Of a stretch of DNA of 64,000 bases, positions 20,701-31,400 are shown piece by piece. The notes below the pieces were generated by a model. That model did not search any database and was not told where the DNA came from. It was given only the letters and a program-made list of their open reading frames with translations. Source of the stretch: Diabrotica undecimpunctata. Lineage: Eukaryota > Arthropoda > Insecta > Coleoptera > Chrysomelidae. Location: positions 132,359,914 to 132,423,913 of the forward strand of contig NC_092809.1 in the NCBI RefSeq assembly GCF_040954645.1, given 5' to 3'. The position numbers and the translations under genes are program-made. Positions within the stretch are counted from its first letter, which is position 1. Each line of letters starts with the position of its first letter.

Positions 20701-22770
20701 TTACCTGCCCTATTATTTGTCCCTTGGCGTAGAAATAAAATTAAATGGGATGTCATAGGTATCAGCGAAGTTAGAAAGAGAAGTGAAACTTTAAAAACAC
20801 TAAAATCAGGGCATATATTCTATAAAAACCACGCGAACAAGATAAAAAACATCTAAAGTATATCATCTAGAGTGGCATATCTTATTCTGAAGTTGAACAG
20901 TAGATCTCAACTCAAAATTATCCAAGTATCCAACAAAAGACCATACAGACAAAGAAATCGAAATATTTTATGACGATATATCTACTGCGTTTAATGATTC
21001 TCGTACTCAATTTACAATTTTATGTGGCGATTTCAACGCAAAAATAGGTTTAAACGAAGCAGAACTAGAAACATCCTTGGGAAAATTCGGTTCCCCAGGG
21101 AAAAATGACAGAGGAGAAATGCTACTAGAATTCCTACTCCAGAATAATTTATTCAACATGAACAGCTTCTTTTACAAAAAAAATGCTCAGAAGATGGACC
21201 TGGGAAAGTCCAAATGGTAGAACAAGGAACGAAATTGACTACAGCATAAGTAAGTAGCACAAAAAACAAATAATTAAAGATGTAACAGTACTCAACAAGT
21301 TCACCACAAGCAGTGACCACATAATGATAAGAGCGAAAGTCCAAATCAACATAAAAAGTGAAAGAAACATAATGATTAAAAATAAATCTCAGGGAATAAA
21401 TCTCATAAATCAATATCAGGGACATATCAATAATAAGCTACTACTGCATGAAACCTTCGAGAACGATCTTAACGACTTGAATAATTGCATCATAAACGCC
21501 TTACAAGAAAGTCACCGAGTGCACTGTCCTAAAAGAAAATCAGGTCCATATACTGCAACGCTGCTAGATCAAAGAAGACAAATGAGAAGCGATGACAATG
21601 CAGACAGCCACACTCTAAGAAATATGAACAATACTGTTTCGAAGGCAATCAGGAGAGATTTAAGAAAATTCAAAACCGATTATATTAAACGTACTATAGA
21701 GGAAAATAACAGCTTAAAAGTTCTACGTAGAAAGCTAACGAATGGGAAATGCGAAATTCATAAATTAAGAAATTCTTCTTCTTCTTCTTCTTCGAGTATA
21801 TCACGTAGAGACGAGTTAATACAGGTCGTCGAAGAGTTCTACAGTTTCAACAAAGCTCTTGTCCTCACTTTCATAGATATTTATAAAGCGTTCGACACGA
21901 TCGAAATAGACAGCCTTATAGAAGCAATGAATGACAACAGGATTGACAATAGGTAGTAACAAAAGACGGCGAAAAACTTAACCATCTCCGTTTCGCAGAT
22001 GACATTGTCCTTATCACAGATGATTTAGGAGAAGCCACAGATATGTTAAATGAATTGGACTTTGCATGTTCGAAGGTGGGCCTCAGAATGAACTTATCCA
22101 AAACTAAGTTTATGAGAAATATCGTCCCCAATAACCATTTAACTATTCAAAACAAAGTGGTAGAACTGGTGGAGAAATATACGTATTTGGATCACGAAAT
22201 AAGAATCAGCAGGAATAACCAAACATGCGAAATCCAAAGACGAATTACTTTAACGTGGGCAGCCTTTGGGAAATTGCGAGACACACTTAGGGCCAACATA
22301 CCAATTAGCCTCAAAAGAAAGGTATTTGACCAATGCGTATTACCGGTCATGACCTATGGGGCGGAAACTATGACTCTAACCAAGACTACGGCTTCGAAAT
22401 TGAGAGTGGCACAGAGACGAATGGAACGATCTATGCTGGGAGTGACGTTGCGGGACCGAATAAGAAACGAAGATCTGCGAAGAAGGACGAGTATTGCTGA
22501 TGTTGTGGAACGCATAGCGGAACTTACATGGAATTGTGCAGGCCATGTAGCGAAAATGCATGACTCACGATGGGCGAGTAAAATTACATATTGGAGGCCG
22601 AGAGCAGACAAACGTAGTAGAGGAAGACCACCTACACGTTGGGCTGACGACATCAGGCGTATCACGAAAAATTGGCAACAAAGAGCACAAAATCGCAAAG
22701 AATGGAGGAGTTTAAGGGAGACCTATGTCCAGCAGTGGACGTGATAAATTAAGGCTGGATGATGATGATG
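20700..22770 (+). pseudogene. RTE-like endonuclease-RT element with internal deletion and (GAT)n tail
   Basis: The endonuclease part reads TILCGDFNAKIG near 21015-21050, ETSLGKFGSPGKNDRGEML, NMNSFFYKK and SDHIMIRAKV. The linker frame is open at 21324-21956. The RT begins at FIDIYKAFDTIEIDSL near 21870 but jumps near 21955 straight to LRFADDIVLITDD, so the central RT is deleted. The C-terminal frame 22043-22744 is open for 233 aa and ends SLRETYVQQWT, the usual end of this family. A GATGATGATGATG tail follows at ~22755-22770, typical of microsatellite-tailed RTE elements. The copy is non-functional. Confidence 0.85.
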
Positions 22771-22799
22771 ATGATGCTGTAGAAATGTATGTTTGTTGG

Positions 22800-23280
22800 T
22801 ATCCATGAAAATACTAGATTTTAGTTTTGAAAATATTTAGATGTGAACCGAACACATTTCGCTATGACGAACTACCGCATTTATTATATTTTGTAGTTAT
22901 TGTGCGTTGTTTGCTATTAGGACGATATCATCAGCGTACCTGATGTTGTCTATGCTGGTTACGTTAATCTTGATTCCACCTTGAACCTCGTCTAATGCTT
23001 TTCTGAATATAGATTCCGAATACAGATTAAATAATAGAGGTAATAAGACGCAACCTTGTCGCACTCCTCGTCGGATTCGTATATCTTCGGATTTTGTGCA
23101 CTCTATTTCAATTGTTGTCGTTTGGTAACAACCAAGACCTACGTATCATTAGATAATTAAATAATAGTGGTGATAAGACGCAACCTTGTCACACTCCTCG
23201 TCGGATTCGTATATCTTCGGATGTTGTGTGCTCTATTTCAATTGTTGCCGTTTGGTAACAACCAAGACCTACGTATCATC
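22800..23280 (-). pseudogene. Non-LTR RT fragment with 130 bp tandem duplication
   Basis: The - strand encodes V-R-Q-G-C-V-L-x-P-L-L-F-N-L-Y-S-E near 23030-23075, then A-L-D-E-V-Q-G-G-I-K-I-N and IRYADDIVLIANN near 22910-22955. The segment 23026-23150 is repeated at 23156-23280 with a 130 bp offset. It lies head-to-head with another RT of the same type starting at ~23280. Confidence 0.75.
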
Positions 23281-23870
23281 AAAAACCTTTACTGCCATGT
23301 GTGCAAACATCAGGATTGGCTAGGATAATTCTGAAGAGCTTCAAATACGAAGAGGAGTAAGACCGGGCTGCATTTTGTTTCCACTAAAATTTAACATCTA
23401 TTCGGAATTTGTTTTCAATAAAGCATTGGATAGTGTTCAATGTGGTATTAAAATTAATGGCAACAATATTATTAATTTGAGATACGTGGATGACACGGTG
23501 TTAATTGCAAATAGTTACGAAGATCTTCAACATCTGATTAATAGGATTACCACAACATGTGATGAATATGGACTATTTGTAAAAAGGTTGTTTTGCAGCA
23601 GATGGGAAAAGATATGAAAGTGGTCAGAACAGTTAAAAATCGCAAACTGGAATAATTTGGCCATGTTATGCGTCACCCGTAGAGATATAATATACTCCCT
23701 TTAATAATACAGGGCAAGACAGGTGGAAGAAGAGGGCCAGGTAGAAGACGAATGTCATGGCTTAAAAACCTGAGAGAATGGTTTAACAGATCCACTGCAT
23801 CTCGTTTCCGAGCTGCCATCAACAAAATTAGTATAGCCAATTTAATAGCCAACGCACGATAATCGGGCAG
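23280..23870 (+). pseudogene. Non-LTR RT fragment and 3' end
   Basis: The + strand reads RRGVRPGCILFPLKFNIYSE, then A-L-D-S-V-Q-C-G-I-K-I-N-G and LRYVDDTVLIANS (the second active-site position reads V, so YVDD). After a deletion the C-terminal tail follows (G-R-R-G-P-G-R-R-R-M-S-W-L-K-N-L-R, then F-R-A-A-I-N-K-I). It forms an inverted pair with 22800-23280. Confidence 0.75.
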
Positions 23871-23884
23871 GGCACAAGAAGAAG

Positions 23885-24245
23885 AATCAATAACAGATAC
23901 GCGGACGACAAGTTGTTATTAGCTGATAGTTATAAAGCCCTCCAGGATTTAATGTAGAGGATCACAGAAGTAAGTCAGATATATAGACTTTCTCTTAACA
24001 TTAAGAAAACAAAATCTATGACGATCTCTAAAAAGGAACCACAATTTTGATGAATCAATGTGAACGGTCAACGAATAGTAAAAGTAAAAACATACACATA
24101 TCTTGGTTCGAACATCAATGAAAATTGAGACCATTCCCTAGAAATCAAACGTAGGATACAGAAAGCAAGATCTGCATTTCAAAAAATGGCTAAGCTATTC
24201 AAATGTCATGATTTATCAATACCCTTAAAAATCAGGTTAATACGA
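23885..24245 (+). pseudogene. Another non-LTR RT fragment (YADD to C-terminal region)
   Basis: The + strand reads N-R-Y-A-D-D-K-L-L-L-A-D-S near 23890-23930, then L-S-L-N-I-K-K-T-K-S-M, then K-T-Y-T-Y-L-G-S-N-I-N-E-N, I-K-R-R-I-Q-K-A-R-S-A-F and L-S-I-P-L-K-I-R-L. Stops interrupt it. It is a third copy of the family within 1.5 kb. Confidence 0.7.
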
Positions 24246-24879
24246 TGTCGTTTCTTGAATAATATTTGCTGCCTTGCTTGCTTGGTACATGGTTCGAATG
24301 TCCCACGTACATGTTTTGGGACATTATTTCCTGACCGGGGGATTCCTAACAACCTGGTGATATCCTTACGGATCTTTAATGTGGTAGTCATATCGTGGCT
24401 TTCCACATCTCAAATGCGTTGACTAATTTAGCTTCTCCGCTTTCGAACTCAATTTCTCAGTTCCACGTGTCGGTTCTTCCACCTGTAGCTTTTGACCAAC
24501 AAGTGGGGATTACTTACAGTCTGTCCCCGGAAACTTAATACTAATTAGGGGTCGGAAGGAACAAGAGGCTGATAGGAAAGATTAAAGACATTTCACTAAA
24601 GAAGTTGAAAAAAAGTAAAATGTGAAGGCCCTTATGATCCGCTAGGTATGTTTCATAAGCGTATGAATATTGATACACTTTGTGTTCCTGCTCATACCTC
24701 GTGGTGTTGACTACAGACTGTCCAGCATGTCATAACATGGAGGATAGGGTGCATGCCATTTTTACAATGTAAAATAATTAAACTTGCGATTGAATATTAA
24801 AAGATGAATAAAATTAATTTGGCCTTTATACAATGTAGCAATATATGAATATGTCAGAAAAGGAATGTTTTTAAACAAT
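24246..24879. other. No gene recognised (mohawk intron)
   Basis: No coding similarity recognised. The open frame 24186-24422 reads out of the preceding RT fragment into unassigned sequence. Confidence 0.4.
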
Positions 24880-25190
24880 GTCGGCTCACAATATTGACTT
24901 ATAGTGCAGAAACTTTAACACTTGCCAAAAACATTAGAATAGGGATCACAGACGCTGGTGAAGGATAGCAAATATGACGTGGCCAGAATGAATGACGCTT
25001 GGTAGACTAAACACATAATGGAGTGGCGTCCTAGATTTCAGGCATATAGTGTTAGAGATAAACCTCCGACATTACAGATGGATTATATAAAGTATATTAA
25101 ACTGAATTTACACGCCACAATATCAGGAACAATAGAGTCAACTGAGCAAGGCCTATATTCAGCAGTGGATGCTACATGCTGTATGATAAT
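24880..25190 (+). pseudogene. Non-LTR element C-terminal fragment
   Basis: The + strand reads L-T-Y-S-A-E-T-L-T-L-A-K near 24900, then V-A-R-M-N-D-A near 24980, H-I-M-E-W-R-P-R near 25015, and ends E-Q-G-L-Y-S-A-V-D. This is a degraded version of the '..LTYGAETLTLTK..ARMxDxRW..EA..QQW' end seen at 22744. Confidence 0.6.
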
Positions 25191-25310
25191 TATGATTATG
25201 ACGATTAAATGAAATCGTAGGCTTCCACGGCCAGAGTCAGAATTATAGTTTATTCGTCTTCCGGGTTTGGACCGTGTCATTTGTGAGTGACCCAAAAGTG
25301 GGTTCATCTC

Positions 25311-25344
25311 GACGTTTCGCTACAATTGTATGTAGCTTCTTCAG
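25311..25344 (-). ncRNA. Hammerhead-ribozyme-like motif in the PLE repeat (left copy)
   Basis: On the - strand a CTGAAGA core is followed by A, a 5-bp stem GCTAC/GTAGC with an 8-base loop, then CGAAAC and GTC. This is the order CUGANGA - stem II - GAAA - stem III/cleavage expected of minimal hammerheads, which are known in PLE terminal repeats. One base separates the core from the stem. The structure was read by eye only and activity is unknown. Confidence 0.5.
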
Positions 25345-25379
25345 GAGAACAAAAAAAAGAAAAAGAAAACAAAAGACAG

Positions 25380-25508
25380 GAAGATGGGTAGTTAGCAACG
25401 GTAACTCAGTTACTCAACGCAACCAGAGGCGAATACTAACTACCAAGATGGGCATTTGGTCACAGTAACTCAACTACTTAACGCAGCCAGAGGTGAAAAC
25501 CAAATGCC
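25380..25508. repeat. Two-unit ~64 bp repeat in PLE 3' sequence
   Basis: Two diverged units share GGTAACTCA/AGTAACTCA, CTTAACGCA and CCAGAGG blocks in the same order. They lie between the PLE coding frame and its left terminal repeat. Confidence 0.55.
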
Positions 25509-25657
25509 AGGACAGGGATTCACGTCCAACAGCTCAGAACACTAACGCGTCGAGAGGCGGGGAGTGAATCCGACGACGATTACTCCGCTACCGCTCTATT
25601 TATAGTCGCGGTGACCTGTCGTGTCGGGACGTATCGGCACACTCCGTGGCGCGAACG

Positions 25658-26707
25658 TCAAGAAGCGCGCGCTGGCCAATCATGTGACTGCATCGTGGTA
25701 GCGGGACCGGACGGCGGCTCTAGACTGAGATTCCAGATGGGAGACAAGTAGTATCCTTCCTCTCGATTGATATTATGTGGATTTTTTCGGATCTCTAGAG
25801 ATTCGCGGATTTTCCTGGAATAAAAGAAGGGGCTCTTAGAAATAATATGGGTTTTTTCGAACAATATGGAATGACCGGTTTCTTGGCAGTGTTCTGCAAC
25901 TGCAGAATGGGAGAAAAGACCTGATCGAATGCATCTTTGATGCTCTTGAATCCGAGTTTTGACGGAACGACCAGTTTCGCCAATATACACTTGTCCACAT
26001 GAACAAGGAATAGAATAGACACCACCGGATGATAGGGGCGGTAATGGGTCCTTAGGAGAGAGTAGATATTGTGAGATTTTCTTGGGTGGTCGAAAAGTAG
26101 TCCTGATACCTTCTTTGCGAAGAATTTTGCCAATCCTATCAGTGACACTTCGAATATACGGAAGAAAAGCCACAGGAGTATTACCCGAAGATTCTGAATT
26201 TGTCGTCCTAGGGTGTAAAGGGGGATGTAGATGTCGGTGTGTAATATTTTGAATTGTGGACTTGGAGTAACCGTTGGCGACAAGGGTTTTTTGCAGATGG
26301 CCAAGTTCTTCTCTAAGGTTGTCAGGTTCAGAAATCGAAATGGCCCGATGGATGAGAGAGTTGATCACAGAATTCTTTTGGGCAGGATGGTGGTGTGATG
26401 AAGCATGTAGGTAACGATTCGTGTGAGTCTTTTTTCTATAAACAGAGTGACCCAATCGGCCATTGGGCTTGGAGGTGACTAACACATCGAGAAAGGGAAG
26501 GGACCGATTATTTTCTACTTCCATTGTGAATTTTATACTCGGATGTTGTGAGTTAAGATGATCTAGGAAGGGAGAAAGGGTATGTTGACCATGGGGCCAG
26601 ATGATAAATGTATCATCAACGTAGCGGAACCAGACTTTTGGTTTTAAGGGGTAAGATTCTAGGGCTAAAGACTCAAAGGCTTCCATGAAAATGTCACATG
26701 TACTTTT
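25658..26707 (-). CDS. PLE reverse transcriptase C-terminal part fused to GIY-YIG endonuclease
   Basis: A single open frame of about 350 aa. The RT palm motif is F-R-Y-V-D-D-T-F-I-I-W near its start, with the following S-L-P-F-L-D-V-L-V block. A long spacer rich in H and R follows. The C-terminal third starts GGVYSIPCSCGQVYIGETGR, a GIY-YIG nuclease with a Cys/His-bearing linker, and continues R-I-Q-E-H and S-A-V-A-E-H. The enzyme would copy element RNA and nick the target. The reading frame opens directly out of the right terminal repeat, so the N-terminal RT is missing and the copy is 5'-truncated. No internal stop is present. Confidence 0.85.
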   Translation of the reverse strand, partial: KSTCDIFMEAFESLALESYPLKPKVWFRYVDDTFIIWPHGQHTLSPFLDHLNSQHPSIKFTMEVENNRSLPFLDVLVTSKPNGRLGHSVYRKKTHTNRYLHASSHHHPAQKNSVINSLIHRAISISEPDNLREELGHLQKTLVANGYSKSTIQNITHRHLHPPLHPRTTNSESSGNTPVAFLPYIRSVTDRIGKILRKEGIRTTFRPPKKISQYLLSPKDPLPPLSSGGVYSIPCSCGQVYIGETGRSVKTRIQEHQRCIRSGLFSHSAVAEHCQETGHSILFEKTHIISKSPFFYSRKIRESLEIRKNPHNINREEGYYLSPIWNLSLEPPSGPATTMQSHDWPARAS

Positions 26708-26713
26708 GTTCTC

Positions 26714-26747
26714 CTGAAGAAGCCACATACAATTGTAGCGAAACGTC
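26714..26747 (+). ncRNA. Hammerhead-ribozyme-like motif in the PLE repeat (right copy)
   Basis: The same core as at 25311-25344, here on the + strand: CTGAAGA, stem, CGAAAC, GTC. One T-to-C change in the stem (GCCAC against GTAGC) leaves a mismatch. The two copies point towards the element's outer ends because the repeats are inverted. Confidence 0.45.
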
Positions 26748-26994
26748 GAGATGAACCCACTTTTGGGTCACTCACAAATAACACGGTCCAAACCCGGAAG
26801 ACGAATAAACTATAATTATGACGATTGTTGAACCAGCCAAGATACACACGGAGGATTATAGAACTAAAGAAGAAAAATTACAATACTTGGCTATCATTAT
26901 TTTGATGCTATATAGAATATGATTTTATTGTATAAAATTGGTTTATGGTGGTTAAATACTTAAAAAATTATTGTTTAAATTATTTATAGTCTAC

Positions 26995-27154
26995 CTGTAT
27001 ATAAGTTAAACCCGTTTGCACAGCCAACATCTTTTTTTCATCTCGATTAGGATAAGGATTCTCTCTTCTTCGAACTAACCAATCTTTTAAATATCTCTTA
27101 ATCTCCGGTGTAAAAAGCATTTTGGGTGGTCTTTTCTCTTCACCGTATGCTCTT
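26995..27154 (-). CDS. mkx: Mohawk-type TALE homeobox gene, homeodomain exon
   Basis: A 160-nt internal exon flanked by TTTCAG (27155 side) and GTAGAC (26994 side). It encodes R-A-Y-G-E-E-K-R-P-P-K-M-L-F, then IKRYLKDWLVRRRENPYP, then E-K-K-M-L-A-V-Q-T-G-L-T-Y-I-Q. N-P-Y-P with the three-residue loop extension marks a TALE homeodomain. Splicing Q|V in phase 0 to 17965 completes helix 3 exactly, which is strong evidence for the gene model across a 9.0 kb intron. The upstream exon should end in two bases of an R codon (xxA) and was not found. The gene's start lies upstream at higher coordinates. Confidence 0.92.
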
Positions 27155-28304
27155 CTGAAATGAAAAATGTAAATTAACAATAAAAACTCATTTACCGCAT
27201 CTAATTCAAACTTAAAACTGCAAAAAATGTTACTGTAAAAAATGCAATCACAAAGAAATCAGGAAATACTGTTAATATAAATTACACGTTGCCCAAAAAG
27301 TGTAAGTAGAGCTAAGTGCATATTTTACTATCCCTCTGCTATCGGTTCGATATAATGTTCAGATGTAAATTTCTTATGATATTGGATAAAACAAATTTTT
27401 GGGATACGATCGGTAATTCCTTGGCCAGCATTGAAATGAAGAGAAAAATTTGCAACTGATCACTTCCAATATTATTCCACGTGGATGAGACGTTGTTTTT
27501 AAAATGTACTGTAATATAATGCATTTTATTTGGTATTACTGAATTGTTATTGGTATCGGTACTGACAAATAACATTCTCAGGTGGACACATGATAATTGT
27601 AGTAGTATCATGGGTGGACATACTAAAATAAACGGTATAAACAGATCACTAAATTTGGATGTAAGAGGTGGCATTCTGACTATTGCAGAAAAAGTTGTAT
27701 GATAACTTCAATAATAATAACTGACATCCTCCCTCCCAAATAGGTAGGCAATATTAATGAAAACATTAAAATAATTAAAAATGATTAAAAACGTCGTTTT
27801 TTCTACTTTCCTTGCTCATAACTTTAAAAAGACTCATATTAGAGCAAAGTCGTAAGGAAATAAAATAGCGATAATTTAATTTTCTATAAGATACAACTGA
27901 TCAGAGTTAAAAATGATTTAATTTATTATTAAATTATATAAGGGGGAAACAAGCCTTTTCATATTCAAAATCTTTTTACCACTTAGATTGTACTTAGGAC
28001 CATTGTAATTTGCCTAGAAAAGCATTTAATATAATCAAATAGTCCACCAAATTTTATTAAAATCGATTCAATAGATTTCGCAAAATAGTTTTGCATTCTA
28101 AATTAAACGAAATTGAAATTCTGTAAAATATTGTACAACAAAAACTAAACCAATATACTTCTAGAAATGTGCCAAACTTTATAGAATTGAAATCGGATTA
28201 TTTGGGGTGCATAAGGAATTTCATAAAATTCTGAACAATTTTTTGGATTATAAACAAATAAAATATCTCGGTAGCTATTAGCAAAATTTAGAAAACGGCC
28301 ATAA

Positions 28305-28307
<3 letters not shown>
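27155..28307. other. No gene recognised (probable mohawk intron)
   Basis: AT-rich sequence upstream of the homeodomain exon. The open frame 27339-27674 on the - strand has no resemblance I recognise. Repeated phrases such as 'ttttattaaaatcgattcaat' near 28050 look like decayed repeat, but no family is assigned. Confidence 0.4.
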
Positions 28308-28377
<70 letters not shown>

Positions 28378-28395
28378 TATATACATATATATATA

Positions 28396-28456
<61 letters not shown>
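28308..28456. repeat. (AT)n microsatellite, ~149 bp
   Basis: Almost pure AT dinucleotide with a few TTTAT interruptions. A DNA transposon begins directly at its end (28457) and the other flank of that transposon is also ATATAT, consistent with insertion into the tract. Confidence 0.95.
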
Positions 28457-28458
<2 letters not shown>

Positions 28459-31400
28459 TGGGCATACTACAAAAACTGACCAAGTCAAATATGATGCTTT
28501 CGAGATAATTGATGTTGAATATTTTGTAATTTTATTTGAGTTTATTTCTAAATCAATTTAAAAGGATATGTATTTTTTCTTTCCAGGTATTAAATGGTTG
28601 AAGTTAGTGATTCTAAGTATCTCTAAAGATTGTATTAATCTTTTTGTTTTTCGCAAAAAAAATTGACTTGGTCACTTTTTGATGTAGAAATTTTCTCATA
28701 TTGACATCATGGCCACAAAATGATAATTATTGATCAATAATAAAACACAAAGAAAATACCTATGTCTAATTTTATTTATTTACAGTGTAAGGCTGAAGTT
28801 TCAAATAAAAACATTTACTTTATTTTTTAAATTGGAAAATAATAACAAAAATGTAAAAGTTTCTATACTAGAATTAATCTGACTCCGAATCGGACAAGTA
28901 GAACTAATCCAAATCCGAATCGGACAATACTGATGGCTCTGGAGCAACATCTTTTTTTTCCACTTTTTGATGGTATTGACTGATACCAAGCATGGAATCC
29001 AGAGGGAATTGTTCCTGTCTTACATAATTTTAGAAGATCCTGCTTTTTAAGTTTAGAAATAGGAATTTCTTTAGAGTATAATAGTTGAATTTCTTTTATA
29101 GGATTTATAACTCGTTTAGTACGTCCAACTACATTGAACATAAGAAATTCTGGATCACTATAGTTGTACTTAAATAGTATATATTGCGGTTTATCTGCTT
29201 CATATCGCATACATTTAATTTTTAGCCAATTAACACGATTTCCGTTTTCATCAATGGTTCTATTTTTAAGAGTATTAGCAGCTAGGGTCTTTATGTCAAG
29301 AAAATCATTATACCTTAATTCCTGTACGTTATATGGATCACTTCTTTTGTTTCGGCCTCTTTTGGAGCGTGCCAGTCTAAAAATGTTTAACCAATCATGC
29401 ATAGTGTATACTGGAACATTCTTTTTAGCATTTTCTATGGCGCTGTGCATGGAACCTACTTCCATATAAGAATGCCCAGATTCCAAAAAATTATGCTGTA
29501 CAATAATTAAATTGCTGTTTTGTACGATAAATAGAAATAATGCTGCAATAAACTGATTTCTGTTTTGACCGCTACAGGTATCAGAGAACAAACTTATTTC
29601 GATAATATTTTGTGGCAAAGATTTTATAAACTTAAGCAGGCATGTACCTATTTCTGAACTGCCCCTTTGACCATTAATTTCAGTCCATGCGTAGCAGTGG
29701 GCTTTTTGACTAGCTGCTTCGTAAATTGTGAGATTGTACGCGCACAGCTTTCTACTGTAATACATTGGTGAGACATCTGAAGAAGGTATTTGCAGAACGC
29801 TTTGTAAATCAAACGTGACACTTAAAAAACTATTATCAGTCATTGCGCGCTCTTTGTCTGATTTTTTTGCTAAATTTGCTTCGTCTCGTCTTTTAATGTG
29901 ATTCTGATATTTTTCTTCTAAATCTGCAGCTTTTGTCTTCAAGTAGTTCGTGCATGTTAGGCACTGATCCTTTTTAGGCTTAAAAAAGGACAAATTAAAG
30001 TTGGTACCAAAAATGCGACGGTAAGTTATTTGAGATGCGTATTCCTTTCCCGTTTTCTTGCAATCTTCCGCATATAGTTCGTACATTTTTGCGATAGATA
30101 AATTAGAATCTAAATATTTTCGTTTAGTTGATGATCTACAGTAGTGAGATGCCATGGTTGGAAAACTTTGTACATGCGCTTTGATTGACGCTATAATATC
30201 AGGTTTGGTTTTATTAGCCGGTTCCTTTTTGCCACGTTTGTCGTTAGCTGCAAATATTCCTATATCATTTGCTCCAGAAAATGCCTTATCCACTGGCCCG
30301 TGGCTTATACACAAAGTGCGTAGAAAGAAATTCTTGCAAACTCGAATTTTTTTACCCTGGTTTAGGAAATGATAGTACCTACTTGCAGTTTTGAGAGCAC
30401 CTGTTCCAGAACGAACTCTTCTACAAGTAGGTTCTTTGCTCGCAACACAACAGAGAATATAATCTTTTTGACGATTATAGTCTAATCTCCAAAATTCCGA
30501 GCATAACTGGTTTCTGAAATCATCATTAAAACTAAGAGAGCATTTGAATTTACAAGAGTTGCAATTAATCAATTTTGGTTTTTTTGCTGCAATGACTGTT
30601 CCTTTTGATTTGTAAGGCAAACTTGACATTCTATTTTTCTTTTTAATATTTCTTTTCCATCGGGAAGGGTTAGCTCTTCTCCAACGACATTCTTGTTTTG
30701 ATAAGGGTACATCACTATCAGTTGATTCAACATTTGATAAACCATCATCATCACTCGGAATATAGTTATCACTACTGCCGGTAGAAAAATCTGAACCACT
30801 ATCAACGACCATTTTCTCAAACGTAGGTGACACAGGTATATTACTCACCTCAATAGAGCTATTATGTTCTTCACAATGTTTGGTATTCTCTTTTTCATTA
30901 TCAGACGTGGTAGTTGAACATCCTTGCATTAGAGTAGTATTGAATGAACCTAATTAAAATATTAGTTTAGGATAAAAAGATCAGTTTTAAAATGTATATT
31001 TACCTTCCGTAGTGCTGGTTCCAGCTGACAAAATAGGAATGTGTTGTGATGTTGATTTAGAAGACCATAGTTCTGAAACCGTTACTTATTATTAGTCACC
31101 CTAATTTGATCTCATTATTATGTTTTATATTTTAAAACAGCAAAATGATCAACAACAAAAATCTACATAGAATATTAACTTTGTATCAGCGGCATTTACT
31201 GTTGATGGTTAGGAAGTGGGGCGATAAATATTATTTTTTAAGGAAAACGTTTATCTGCTAAGAGCTAAGTAATAGATACTTTTATAATTTGTTGTCCTCA
31301 TCATAACCTCAAAATTATTTTCAATAAATATTACGAAATTACAACACTCACCTGCGTTATTTTCATGTGAAGTACTAGCTTCGCCTTCATCTAAACACAT

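Larger units (their letters stand above)
25241..26817 (-). mobile_element. Penelope-like element (PLE) with 114 bp inverted terminal repeats
   Basis: Segments 25241-25354 and 26704-26817 are inverted copies, ~114 bp each with about two mismatches. They enclose the C-terminal RT plus GIY-YIG reading frame of a PLE. PLEs often insert as 5'-truncated copies carrying a partial inverted duplicate of their terminal repeat, which fits here. The span 25355-25657 holds GC-richer 3' sequence with a two-unit repeat. The element sits in the mohawk intron, ~180 bp downstream (in gene direction) of the homeobox exon at 26995. Confidence 0.85.

Noticed and set aside
22354..22698. Antisense ORFs opposite the RTE C-terminus (also 22376-22561, 25795-26304, 47826-48023)
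   Set aside because: Shadows of the sense RT, GIY-YIG or integrase frames, with no family resemblance of their own.
29164..29469. + strand ORFs opposite the three-exon transposase (29164-29469, 30154-30372)
   Set aside because: They overlap a continuous, better-supported sense frame and have no recognisable domains.
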